A stretch of DNA of 11,160 bases from Sporomusaceae bacterium UBA1887 (lineage in GTDB: Bacteria; Bacillota; Negativicutes; Sporomusales; DSM-15969): NCBI GenBank assembly GCA_002337925.1, contig DDHB01000030.1, positions 63,138 through 74,297 on the forward strand, read 5' to 3'. The translations under genes and the position numbers were made by a program. Each line of letters begins with the position of its first letter. Within the stretch, counting starts at the first letter, position 1. Of the stretch, positions 1-6,999 are shown piece by piece. Under the pieces are notes generated by a model. It was not told the DNA's origin, did not search any database, and worked only from the letters and a program-made list of their open reading frames with translations.

Positions 1-1735
1 CGTCTATTGTTGTAAGCACTTCTCCGTCAAATTGCATCTGCTCCCGGTCAATTTCCAGAAATGCCGCAGCTTGCTCGAGTATCTTATTTTTCAGATCCTC
101 CGCTGCCCGGACAACAGCCATGCCGGTTACATAGGTGGTGCTAGAGGCATATGAGCCGGGATCATAGGGGGATATATCCGTATCAGCAGCATGTACAATG
201 ATAGTATCCAGTGAAGTCTTTAACACTTCTGCCGCCATTTGCGCGAGAATGGTATCACTGCCTGTTCCCATATCGGTTGAACCAACAAGCAGCGTATAGT
301 TTCCGTCATCATTCAGCCGTACTTCAGCTGACGCCGTATCGATCCCGGCAATTCCCGAGCCCTGCATCGTAACAGACATGCCAACTGCCCGTACTTTATT
401 ACTGCCTAGCTCTTTGGCAGGATATTTCTCATCCCAGCCAATCATTTTTTTGCCAGTCTCAATACACTGGTGCAGTGCGGAGCTTGCTAGTATTTTCCCC
501 TGATTGAATAGACTGGTTTCGCCTTCTTTGGTCAGATTTTTGAGTCTAAATTCTGCCGGGTCCACATTTAGCTTGCGAGCCATTAGATTAACGGCTGACT
601 CAACTGCGAAAATCCCCTGCGTAGCACCATAGCCGCGCAAAGCCCCGCCAGGCATCTTATTGGTATAAACCACGTGGCCCGTAAACCGGACAGCAGTAGT
701 TTTATTATATAAAGGCAGGGTCTTCAGCCCGACTAACGAAAAAGTAGTTGACGCATGCTCGCCATATGCCCCTGTATCTGATAAGCCCTGTATATCAATA
801 ACACGGATAAAGCCCTCTTTATCGGCACCTAAGCGTACAGTGAGACGCATGGCATGACGGCTGGTCGTACAGCTGAAGGTCTCCGTGCGGTCATACACAA
901 TGAGGGCTGGTTTCCCTGTTTTCATTGTCACAATAGCAGAGAATATTTCAACTGCTCCCGTCTGCTTGCCCCCGAAGCCGCCGCCGATCCGCGGTTTAAT
1001 AACCCGGATTCTGCTGGCAGGCATTTGCAGCGCTCTGGCCAGCTGCCGTCTGACATGAAAGGGAATCTGGGTAGAAGTGATAACAACCAGTCTTCCCATA
1101 TGGTCAAGATAGCTGAACGAACGATACGTTTCCATCATGGCATGAGCCTGGGCCTGGGTATAATACGTTTCTTCCACCACAGCATCACACTTGGCCAGTT
1201 CAGCTTCAATATCTCCGAACTCGACATGATGGGTACAGGTAATATTTTTGTCTTTATCCATGCCAATAGGAAAATTGCAATGCAAATCATCTTCCGGATG
1301 GACAACAGATGTATGTCCGGTTGCTGTTTCGAAATCCAGCACAGGCTCAAAAATTTCGTAGCTCACTTTGATTAATTTCATTGCTTTAAGTGCTGTTTTT
1401 TCATCAACAGCGGCAATGATCGCCACTTCATCTCCGACATAACGGACAATGGGGTCCAGTATCATCCGGTCATAAGGAGAAGGCTCCGGATAAGACTGTC
1501 CAGCCAACGTAAACCGCACATTGGGTACATCTTTATGAGTGAGAATGCACTCGACCCCAGGCAGTTTGAGAGCATGAGTAGTATCAATTGCCGTAATGCG
1601 GGCGAAAGCATGGGGACTGCGCAATATTTTAATAATCAAGGCATCTTTGGTAATCAAATCTTCTGTATAAACAGGCTTGCCCGTGGCAATGGGCAATGCA
1701 TCCAGCTTTGGGACGCTCTTACCTATCATATTCAT
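1..1735 (-). CDS. Xanthine dehydrogenase-family molybdopterin-binding (large) subunit, C-terminus outside window
   Basis: Catalytic subunit of a molybdenum hydroxylase, which inserts a water-derived hydroxyl into an N-heterocycle such as a purine or nicotinate. About 578 codons of a usual 750-780 are present; the frame is open and runs off the left edge, so the catalytic GxGE glutamate is not visible. It begins MNMIGKSVPKLDAL. Visible family signatures are KPRIGGGFGGKQ near residues 249-260 (cofactor-binding glycine loop), GALRGYGATQG near 363-373 (the arginine position of xanthine dehydrogenases) and STDMGTGSDT near 485-494. The ALRGYG loop lacks the VAYRCSFR motif of aerobic Mo-CO dehydrogenase (CoxL), so this is a purine/nicotinate-type enzyme; the exact substrate cannot be read. 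The start codon lies one base after the stop of the [2Fe-2S] gene, with a GGGGGT upstream, indicating translational coupling. A second ATG two codons later (1729) is a possible alternative start. Confidence 0.9.
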   Translation of the reverse strand, partial: MNMIGKSVPKLDALPIATGKPVYTEDLITKDALIIKILRSPHAFARITAIDTTHALKLPGVECILTHKDVPNVRFTLAGQSYPEPSPYDRMILDPIVRYVGDEVAIIAAVDEKTALKAMKLIKVSYEIFEPVLDFETATGHTSVVHPEDDLHCNFPIGMDKDKNITCTHHVEFGDIEAELAKCDAVVEETYYTQAQAHAMMETYRSFSYLDHMGRLVVITSTQIPFHVRRQLARALQMPASRIRVIKPRIGGGFGGKQTGAVEIFSAIVTMKTGKPALIVYDRTETFSCTTSRHAMRLTVRLGADKEGFIRVIDIQGLSDTGAYGEHASTTFSLVGLKTLPLYNKTTAVRFTGHVVYTNKMPGGALRGYGATQGIFAVESAVNLMARKLNVDPAEFRLKNLTKEGETSLFNQGKILASSALHQCIETGKKMIGWDEKYPAKELGSNKVRAVGMSVTMQGSGIAGIDTASAEVRLNDDGNYTLLVGSTDMGTGSDTILAQMAAEVLKTSLDTIIVHAADTDISPYDPGSYASSTTYVTGMAVVRAAEDLKNKILEQAAAFLEIDREQMQFDGEVLTTID

Positions 1736-1736
1736 A

Positions 1737-2186
1737 TCAGGCTACCCCCAGATACTTTTTAATTGCCCTAAGCTGCCCCATATAACCAGTACACCGGCAC
1801 AAATTGCCCGTAAGGTAGTGAATAATCTCATCTTCCGTCGGATTTGTTAATTCGCGCTTCATTGCCAGCACCGTCATAATGAAGCCGGGACTGCAGAAGC
1901 CGCACTGTTCTGCGCCTTCCTTTGCAAGAATTTGGGCAAACTCTTCTGCCTCCTGCTGAACGCCTTCGATTGTAACAAGCGTTTTGCCATCGACCCGAAA
2001 AGCAGGCACAGTACAGGATAATGCCGGTTTTCCATCAATCCATACCGTACACAGACCACAGCATGACGTATCACAGCCTTTGCGAATACTCATATAGCCT
2101 TGTGACCGCAGTGTATCAGCTAATATATCATCAGCGGCAATATTATAGGTACCCTTTTTCTCATTAATTGTCACCGTTATTTGCAT
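1737..2186 (-). CDS. Molybdenum hydroxylase [2Fe-2S] subunit (XdhC/CoxS type)
   Basis: 149-residue iron-sulfur subunit that passes electrons from the molybdenum centre to the FAD subunit. The N-terminal plant-ferredoxin-like domain carries C38, C43, C46 and C58. The C-terminal helical domain carries C95 and C98 (EQCGFCSPG) and C130 and C132 (GNLCRCTGY), so both [2Fe-2S] clusters are intact. The first motif reads CDTSCCGLC: the usual glycine before the second ligand is serine, and an extra cysteine (C42) sits beside ligand C43. Length is normal for the family (about 150-165). I chose the ATG at 2186 because GGAGGT lies six bases upstream and the protein then begins MQITVTINEK as in homologues; an in-frame ATG at 2228 would add 14 unlikely residues inside the upstream gene. 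The first ten bases overlap the end of the FAD subunit gene, so the three subunits are coupled. Confidence 0.95.
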   Translation of the reverse strand: MQITVTINEKKGTYNIAADDILADTLRSQGYMSIRKGCDTSCCGLCTVWIDGKPALSCTVPAFRVDGKTLVTIEGVQQEAEEFAQILAKEGAEQCGFCSPGFIMTVLAMKRELTNPTEDEIIHYLTGNLCRCTGYMGQLRAIKKYLGVA

Positions 2187-2974
2187 GCTTCTACCTCCAA
2201 GACTGCCCGCCGTACCAATGCCTGACAAACAGCTTTGCGGTATTGGGCAGTAGCCCGTGTATTCGTCTCAAAACGCAACTCTTCTGCAGCAACATTGGCA
2301 GCAAAATCGATATTTTCCGGCGTAAGCCCACCGGCAGTTAGTACTTCGGCAGCCCTGCGGGCAAATTTTGCCCGTCCCGGCCTTGCGCCGACAACAATCC
2401 GCCAATTGCCGTTCAGCTCTGAAACAGCTGCATTCAGCAGAGGAAAGTCACTGCTTGAATTGCGCAATTGCTGATAGGCTGCTTTACGGTTGTTCTTTTT
2501 AATAATGACTTTTGTTAAGATATCCTTTTTATACGGATTTTTTAAAAAAGCTGCCAACGGCAGACGCCCGCCCATGCACAATTGGACATCCGAATCTAAT
2601 GCCAACAAAGGGGGCAGTAAATCAGAGAAACCATATTTAGAAAAAACGGATGCGCCAACGGTTACAATATTGCGGAATTGGACACCGATTACATGACTGA
2701 CCGCTTTTGCTACTACACCGTTAAAATGATTCTGCAATATAGGGCTGGTTTCTACATCTCTGAAAGTAGCCATTGCCCCTATTTCAATTTCTTCTGCATT
2801 TTCCCGTATATAAGCTAAATCTAATTTTGACAAATCAACTGCTGTGGAAATACGCCGCGATCCCAGCCGCAAAAAAGCACAGCCTCCCAGTACGGCATTA
2901 TTCCGCTGAGCACTTAAAATCTGATAAGCTTCATCTAATGAAGTTGGTTGTGCTAGGTTAAGCAGTGTAAACAT
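2177..2974 (-). CDS. Molybdenum hydroxylase FAD-binding subunit (XdhB/CoxM type)
   Basis: 265-residue flavoprotein subunit of the molybdenum hydroxylase; it takes electrons from the [2Fe-2S] subunit and hands them to the external acceptor (NAD+, ferredoxin or another carrier, not determinable here). The FAD-binding PCMH fold is visible as NAVLGGCAFLRLG at about 26-38 (equivalent of the AGGTDLL loop) and RNIVTVGASVF at 101-111 (equivalent of RNxATIGGN), followed by SDLLPPLLALD at 117-127. Both flavin loops are looser than the textbook motifs (GA-S where GGN is common). The C-terminal CO-dehydrogenase flavoprotein domain follows, giving a somewhat short but normal length. The start is set by AAGGAGG six bases before the ATG. 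It is first in the operon, and its stop overlaps the next gene by ten bases. Confidence 0.92.
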   Translation of the reverse strand: MFTLLNLAQPTSLDEAYQILSAQRNNAVLGGCAFLRLGSRRISTAVDLSKLDLAYIRENAEEIEIGAMATFRDVETSPILQNHFNGVVAKAVSHVIGVQFRNIVTVGASVFSKYGFSDLLPPLLALDSDVQLCMGGRLPLAAFLKNPYKKDILTKVIIKKNNRKAAYQQLRNSSSDFPLLNAAVSELNGNWRIVVGARPGRAKFARRAAEVLTAGGLTPENIDFAANVAAEELRFETNTRATAQYRKAVCQALVRRAVLEVEACK

Positions 2975-3013
2975 CTTACTCCTCCTTGAGGCTCTCTGTT
3001 ATGTCACGTTTGG

Positions 3014-3043
3014 ATTGTAGCATAACTACTATTAATAAGTAAA
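3014..3043 (-). promoter_or_regulatory. Candidate promoter of the molybdenum hydroxylase operon
   Basis: On the minus strand TTTACT (3043-3038, 4 of 6 matches to TTGACA) and TACAAT (3019-3014, 5 of 6 to TATAAT) are separated by 18 bases. Initiation would fall about 35 bases before the FAD-subunit start codon. The -35 hexamer lies inside an AT-rich inverted repeat. Because the region is very AT-rich, chance matches are likely; this is a plausible placement, not a demonstrated one. Confidence 0.35.
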
Positions 3044-3091
3044 ATTAATATTACTAATCATTTTTATAAGCAGTATTAATTTACATATTAA
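3032..3091. repeat. Large imperfect AT-rich inverted repeat between the hydroxylase operon and queG
   Basis: The left arm (3032-3055, TTAATAAGTAAAATTAATA then TTACT) and the right arm (3072-3091, AGTATTAATTTACATATTAA) are reverse complements with one substitution, one extra A and a small internal difference near the inner end. The spacer is about 16 bases. The left arm is itself an imperfect palindrome (AGTAAAATT/AATATTACT, 3038-3055). It overlaps the candidate promoter of the hydroxylase operon, so it may be an operator; an AT-rich promoter region without regulatory meaning is the alternative. Confidence 0.4.
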
Positions 3092-3142
3092 CGAGGATAG
3101 AAACATGGAATTATTAAACAATCGCCCTGTTTTTTAAGTAAT

Positions 3143-3171
3143 TTGCTTAGCCGCCGCTAAAGCCTTATTAT
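3143..3171 (+). promoter_or_regulatory. Candidate promoter of queG
   Basis: TTGCTT (3143-3148) and TATTAT (3166-3171) are spaced by 17 bases on the plus strand, matching 3 of 6 and 5 of 6 of the vegetative consensus. The start codon follows 31 bases after the -10 box, and GGAG (3193-3196) lies six bases before the ATG. No operator-like symmetry overlaps it. Confidence 0.4.
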
Positions 3172-3202
3172 AGAAGTAAGAAACACACAACCGGAGTATT
3201 TC

Positions 3203-4126
3203 ATGAAACAATTAATAAAACAATACTGCCTATCCCTTGGCTTGGATTGTGTCGGCATTGCCCCACCCGGACCTTATCCCGAGCTCGCCGATAGACTGCA
3301 AAAGAGAATAGACCAGGGACACTCCATCGAGTTCGATGAAACAGACATACTAAAACGTACAACACCCCAGCTGATTATGGCGGACGTGCAGTCGATAATT
3401 GTATGCCTTTTTCCTTATTATATCGGCCAGCAAAAAGCGGCTAATGTATCCAAGTACACCTATTCCCGGGACTACCATTTGATAATTAAAGAGAAATTAG
3501 CCCAGATTCAGACTTACCTTCAGTCACTTCTGCCTGATTTTCAAAGCCAGGCCTTTGCCGATACCGGTCCGTTAGCCGACCGTTATCTTGCTTACCTTGC
3601 AGGACTTGGCTTTTATGGCATAAACAGCTGCCTAATTACGGATAAGTATGGCTCTTATTTCTTTATCGGTTATTTGCTGACGAATGTTCCGTTTACACCG
3701 GACATGCCTCTTAACCGCGTCTGCCTGCAATGCGGACGCTGCCAGGCTGCCTGCCCCGGTCAAATTATTCTGGGTGATTTTACGATTGATCCCCGGGGCT
3801 GCAAATCCTATTTGACACAAAAAAAAGCAGCCTTATCGCCTGCTGAAGTAGCCATCATCGGCAAAACCCCCTTGGTTTTTGGCTGCGATATCTGTCAGGA
3901 TGTCTGTCCCCATAACCGGAATATTGCCGTGACTCCTCTAATAGAATTTCAAAATGACCTTCTGCCTGCAGTCCGCGATGACGAGCTTATACCATTATCA
4001 AATAAAGAGTTTCGCCGCTTGTTTGGTGATCGTGCCTTTAGCTGGCGGGGCAAGCAGATACTGCTGCGCAATTTGAACATTACCGCTGGTCAACGTTCGC
4101 TGCTCTTGTCGTCGAAACAAAAATAG
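3203..4126 (+). CDS. queG: Epoxyqueuosine reductase-like double [4Fe-4S] protein (short form)
   Basis: QueG reduces epoxyqueuosine in tRNA to queuosine, using cobalamin and two [4Fe-4S] clusters. The protein is 307 residues, against roughly 350-390 for well-known QueG proteins. The N-terminal cobalamin-binding part ends with ADTGPLADRYLAYLAGLGFYG (119-139); D120 matches the conserved catalytic aspartate region. The ferredoxin-like part has C174, C177, C180 and C184, then C200, C228, C231 and C235 (GCDICQDVCPHNR), all eight ligands. It ends soon after LFGDRAFSWRGKQILLRN (274-290), so the C-terminal HEAT-like tRNA-binding repeat of longer homologues is missing. It is a single gene, divergent from the hydroxylase operon and convergent with cooC. 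I am confident of the fold and cofactors. Assignment to queuosine synthesis is probable, but a paralogue with another corrinoid-dependent role is possible. Confidence 0.82.
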   Translation: MKQLIKQYCLSLGLDCVGIAPPGPYPELADRLQKRIDQGHSIEFDETDILKRTTPQLIMADVQSIIVCLFPYYIGQQKAANVSKYTYSRDYHLIIKEKLAQIQTYLQSLLPDFQSQAFADTGPLADRYLAYLAGLGFYGINSCLITDKYGSYFFIGYLLTNVPFTPDMPLNRVCLQCGRCQAACPGQIILGDFTIDPRGCKSYLTQKKAALSPAEVAIIGKTPLVFGCDICQDVCPHNRNIAVTPLIEFQNDLLPAVRDDELIPLSNKEFRRLFGDRAFSWRGKQILLRNLNITAGQRSLLLSSKQK

Positions 4127-4127
4127 T

Positions 4128-4167
4128 AAAACAGGGACAAGTAACATACATTACCTGCCCCTGTTTT
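4128..4167. terminator. Bidirectional intrinsic terminator between queG and cooC
   Basis: Arms AAAACAGGG (4128-4136) and CCCTGTTTT (4159-4167) pair perfectly, and GTAA (4141-4144) pairs with TTAC (4151-4154) nearer the loop. The plus-strand transcript ends in T6-A-T5; the minus-strand transcript ends in TTTTACTATTTTTG. In the minus-strand RNA the middle of the stem also pairs through two G-U wobbles, giving 17 continuous pairs around a six-base loop, while the plus-strand RNA would have two A-C mismatches. The hairpin starts right at the cooC stop codon, so it probably serves mainly cooC. Confidence 0.85.
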
Positions 4168-4959
4168 TTATTTTTCCAGCACAGCTTCAATATAATCCAG
4201 CGCTTTTTGTACTTCTGCCACAATCTCAGGACAAAGCTCATAGGGTGTCTTGCCTTGAAAATCAGCCTGAACAGCGGATGGGGCATAGCCAATAGCAGCA
4301 ATTAGCGGCATTGGCAGCAGTTCTTCTTTCAGAGCTGCTACATGGTCAGGTGCCACTTTATTGGCAACAGCGTATACCCGCTCAATACCCAAATCTGCTG
4401 CCAGCCTGGCAACTGTCCGGGCTGTTGCCATACTGCGCTGCCCCGGCTCTACGACAACAATAAAAGCATCCACAGCCTGCGCCGTACCACGTCCCAAATG
4501 CTCAACACCAGCTTCCATATCCACAATAATCGCTTCATCCCGCTCTACCATCAGGTGATTAAGCAAGGTTTTAAGCAGCGTGTTTTCAGCGCAGGCACAG
4601 CCTGAGCCGCCTTTGCTCATATTGCCCATTTGCAGCAGCCGTACTCCGTGATGGCTGACGATATACTGCTCTGGTATATCGCTAACCCGGGGATTGAGGG
4701 TAAACCATTGGCCTGGCTCTCCTGGCTCAGCCCCCGTTCGCGCCTTGATCAGCGCTTTATCATGGGCAATTGTTCGTCCCTGGGCCAATTCAGCTGCAGT
4801 ATAGCCTAGCGCCATCCCGAGATTTGCATCAGGATCGGCATCCACGGCAAGCACCTGAACACCCTTTTCCGCAAGCAGACGGCATAAGATACTTGCTATT
4901 GTGGTTTTGCCTACACCACCTTTACCGCTGACTGCAATTTTTAATCCTTTAACCGGCAT
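4168..4959 (-). CDS. cooC: CO dehydrogenase nickel-insertion ATPase CooC
   Basis: Cytoplasmic P-loop ATPase of the MinD/Mrp type that delivers nickel to the C-cluster of CooS. The 263-residue protein begins with the deviant Walker A loop SGKGGVGKTT (11-20), with signature lysine K13 and catalytic K18. It has an ADPDANLG switch I region (41-48), the CxC motif C121-A-C123 that bridges the CooC dimer and binds metal, and a Walker B strand IIVDMEAGVEH (144-154). The acidic DMEAG stretch is typical of the CooC/AcsF group. The start overlaps the end of cooS by 11 bases, with its ribosome binding site GAGGGG inside cooS, so the pair is translationally coupled. AcsF, the homologue acting on the acetyl-CoA synthase complex, is the main alternative; the cooS partner and absence of acs genes favour CooC. 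Confidence 0.93.
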   Translation of the reverse strand: MPVKGLKIAVSGKGGVGKTTIASILCRLLAEKGVQVLAVDADPDANLGMALGYTAAELAQGRTIAHDKALIKARTGAEPGEPGQWFTLNPRVSDIPEQYIVSHHGVRLLQMGNMSKGGSGCACAENTLLKTLLNHLMVERDEAIIVDMEAGVEHLGRGTAQAVDAFIVVVEPGQRSMATARTVARLAADLGIERVYAVANKVAPDHVAALKEELLPMPLIAAIGYAPSAVQADFQGKTPYELCPEIVAEVQKALDYIEAVLEK

Positions 4960-6910
4960 AATGAATCCCCTCTCTTTGTGGAACAGGCAAGCCCAGCTCC
5001 GATCTTTTTTGATCGATGCGGTCCAGTAGTTCTTGTGCAGCTTTAACCGGATCAGGCTGATAAATCAATTTGCCGCCAAATACTTCATCTGTAGTTACAC
5101 TACCGGCTGAGCGGTCATTGCACAACACAGCGGAGACAAAATTCGATCCACCTATCTGCGGATTTACGCCGACATGCACATCGACTCCACAAGCGATAAA
5201 GTAAGTACCGATAGACATCGCTTTCGGACTATGCGTTTCCGGACAGCTTCCTACTACGGGCAGCTGACGGATTGCTACGCCCAGGTAGTCTGCCACTGCC
5301 TTCAGCAGGTTGGCAGGGCGGGAATTATCTACACAGCTTCCCATGTGCAGAGCAGGCGGCAATGCAGGCAGCCCCGCTGCTTTACCAAGAGCGATCAACA
5401 CATTGCGCAGTTCCTCTCCGCAGTAATCCAGGCCGCTTATGTTCATTAAGCCGTGTTTTCCCAGCGAGTGAGCAGCACAGCCGGTAGTGACCACCAGAAC
5501 ATTATTGCGCATCAATTCTTTTGCCACCGTGACATTGCCGAAGTCTTGCTTTTCCCGGGGATTGGTACAGCCCACAAGCGCAGCTACTCCCCGGACAGCC
5601 CCGCTTGCAATGGCATCGACCAATGGCTTTAAAGGCTGCTCGCTGTCGAGCTTCGCCAATACTTCCAGGATTTGTTCTACAGAAAAACCGGCATAGGCTT
5701 CAACTGTTTCTTCTGGAATCGCCACCCGGCTTGCATCACGACGAGTATAATTTTGAACAGCAAGGCGGACAATTTGCTCGGCAGCATGATCGGCCGTCTC
5801 TGGATGAAACTCCACATGAGTAGCGCCGGGAATTTTCACATCTCCCATGGTCGTAATAATCTTCGTATGATAGCATTCGGCTACCTTTTGAATCCCTGGC
5901 ATAATACACTGAATATCAACAACCATCGCTTCTACAGCGCCAGTGACGATAACCAATTCCTGCGAAGAAAAGCTGGAGGCTACCGGCACGCCCAGGCGCA
6001 TAAGCAGCTCGTTGCCTGTACAGCAGACATCAACAACATTAATTCCTTCGGCTCCCACTTTTTCGGCTTCCCCGTTTAACTTGCCTGCCCATTCGACGAT
6101 CTTCTCCGATAACATTGGCACATGACCATGGACGGCAATATTCACCATTTGCGACTGCAGGACACCCATACAATAGTTAGATTTAACAGCCCTTGGCGTA
6201 CCAAAAAGAATATCCTGCAAGTCAGAAGATAAATGAAGACCGGCAAAACCGTCAACTAACCCCATTGTAATAGCACCAAGCAGGAGATTGAGTGGATCGG
6301 CATCGCAGCCCATAGCTCCTCTCGTTACGGCCCGGGAGATTTCCAAATGCGCATTAACGGGTGTTAACCCCAGCTTATCCCACGTTTCTCGCGTCTTTCC
6401 CTGCGCTCTGATGTTCACCCAGTTCATTGCACCTTGCTGCTTCTGAAAATCTTCCAAGGCCTTAAGAGCTACTTCCCTTGCTATCTCAGAGGTCTCTCTA
6501 TTTTCGGTGGCAATTCCTAGTTCACCGGCTATTACCAGCAGCTTATCGATTCCTTTAATCGTAAAGGGAGTTTTCCCTTCGGCTGTTGCCAGCAGTGCAA
6601 GAGCAACCTCCCGCCCGTGCTCGGCATGTGGAGCAGTACCGCTGACCAGGGCAGCTAAAAAATTGCGGGCCACAATGGTGTGAACATCCGCTCCGCAGAC
6701 CCCACGCTGGGGCTCTCGCCCATTGGGCAGAATCCGGCAAGGCCCCTCCAGGCAAAGGCGGCAGCATACTCCCGAAGAACCAAAACTACATACGGGCGTC
6801 ATCTTCTGTGCACGGTCAAAAGCTGTTTCCACAGACTCCTGCCGGGCTTTCTCTACCAGTTGTTGTACACCGCTATCAATACTAATGTCCTGAGCTTCCC
6901 GCAGTGCCAT
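4949..6910 (-). CDS. cooS: Anaerobic nickel-iron carbon monoxide dehydrogenase catalytic subunit
   Basis: Oxidises CO with water to CO2, two protons and two electrons. At 653 residues it has the usual length. By alignment from memory with Carboxydothermus CODH-II: C41 and C49 bind the intersubunit D-cluster; C50, C53, C58 and C72 bind the B-cluster (CCRLCLEGPC, then GVCGAD). The C-cluster ligands are H263 (GHVP), C297 (CCTGNE), C335 (DIQCIMPG), C448 (VGCTN), C478 (TTGCAA) and C526 (GSCVDNSR). The active-site lysine is K563 in SPKAMSIG. All metal ligands are present, so it should be active. The tunnel-side histidines are H95 and H98 (PHAEHGRE), but a third histidine common in this helix appears to be E101. 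GGAGGGG lies five bases before the ATG. It is followed by cooC and preceded by cooA; no cooF, hydrogenase or acetyl-CoA synthase gene is adjacent. Confidence 0.97.
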   Translation of the reverse strand: MALREAQDISIDSGVQQLVEKARQESVETAFDRAQKMTPVCSFGSSGVCCRLCLEGPCRILPNGREPQRGVCGADVHTIVARNFLAALVSGTAPHAEHGREVALALLATAEGKTPFTIKGIDKLLVIAGELGIATENRETSEIAREVALKALEDFQKQQGAMNWVNIRAQGKTRETWDKLGLTPVNAHLEISRAVTRGAMGCDADPLNLLLGAITMGLVDGFAGLHLSSDLQDILFGTPRAVKSNYCMGVLQSQMVNIAVHGHVPMLSEKIVEWAGKLNGEAEKVGAEGINVVDVCCTGNELLMRLGVPVASSFSSQELVIVTGAVEAMVVDIQCIMPGIQKVAECYHTKIITTMGDVKIPGATHVEFHPETADHAAEQIVRLAVQNYTRRDASRVAIPEETVEAYAGFSVEQILEVLAKLDSEQPLKPLVDAIASGAVRGVAALVGCTNPREKQDFGNVTVAKELMRNNVLVVTTGCAAHSLGKHGLMNISGLDYCGEELRNVLIALGKAAGLPALPPALHMGSCVDNSRPANLLKAVADYLGVAIRQLPVVGSCPETHSPKAMSIGTYFIACGVDVHVGVNPQIGGSNFVSAVLCNDRSAGSVTTDEVFGGKLIYQPDPVKAAQELLDRIDQKRSELGLPVPQREGIHYAG

Positions 6911-6931
6911 ATAATCCCCTCCTCAAATAAA

Positions 6932-6961
6932 AAAGTAATAGTAATGACTTACTATTACTTT
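6932..6961 (-). terminator. Perfect AT-rich hairpin with T-run between cooA and cooS
   Basis: Arms AAAGTAATAGTAA and TTACTATTACTTT (13 bases, perfect) flank a four-base loop. Read on the minus strand the second arm runs into TTTTTTATTT. It can therefore act as an intrinsic terminator after cooA, though the stem is AT-rich and relatively weak. The T-run ends only a few bases before the cooS ribosome binding site. The same sequence could be the operator of a second regulator, because DNA palindromes and RNA hairpins look alike. Confidence 0.55.
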
Positions 6962-6983
6962 ATCACCGGCTTAACAGGAATAC

Positions 6984-6999
6984 TGTCGGCAAGCAGACA
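6984..6999 (-). promoter_or_regulatory. Putative CooA binding site upstream of cooS
   Basis: The minus strand reads TGTCTGCTTGCCGACA. The published Rhodospirillum CooA site is TGTCA-N6-CGACA; this matches nine of ten specified bases with exact spacing. Its centre is about 40-47 bases upstream of the likely start sites suggested by GATAAA (6964-6959) or TAATAG (6957-6952), the usual place for an activator that contacts RNA polymerase at the -35 region. The regulator encoded immediately upstream keeps the SRQT recognition-helix sequence of CooA, which fits TGTC half-sites. Confidence 0.7.

Noticed and set aside
854..1375. 173-residue plus-strand open frame
   Set aside because: It is antisense to the continuous molybdopterin-subunit frame, which carries recognisable motifs throughout this stretch; the plus-strand translation shows no family features.
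1..2974. Aerobic molybdenum CO dehydrogenase (coxMSL), suggested by the M-S-L gene order beside a nickel CODH
   Set aside because: The large subunit has GALRGYGATQG where CoxL proteins have the VAYRCSFR active-site loop. The gene order is shared by many xanthine and nicotinate hydroxylases.
3003..3018. Possible second CooA box (TGTCACGTTTGGATTG) before the hydroxylase operon
   Set aside because: The left half matches TGTCA, but the right half GATTG does not resemble CGACA, so the site lacks the needed symmetry.
3027..3034. Shared word TACTATTA here and at 6950-6957, suggesting one operator in both the hydroxylase and cooS control regions
   Set aside because: Eight AT-rich bases recur easily by chance in such intergenic DNA, and the surrounding sequences do not align further.
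5487..6125. Several plus-strand open frames within cooS
   Set aside because: They are antisense shadows of a complete CODH gene and have no recognisable domains or ribosome binding sites.
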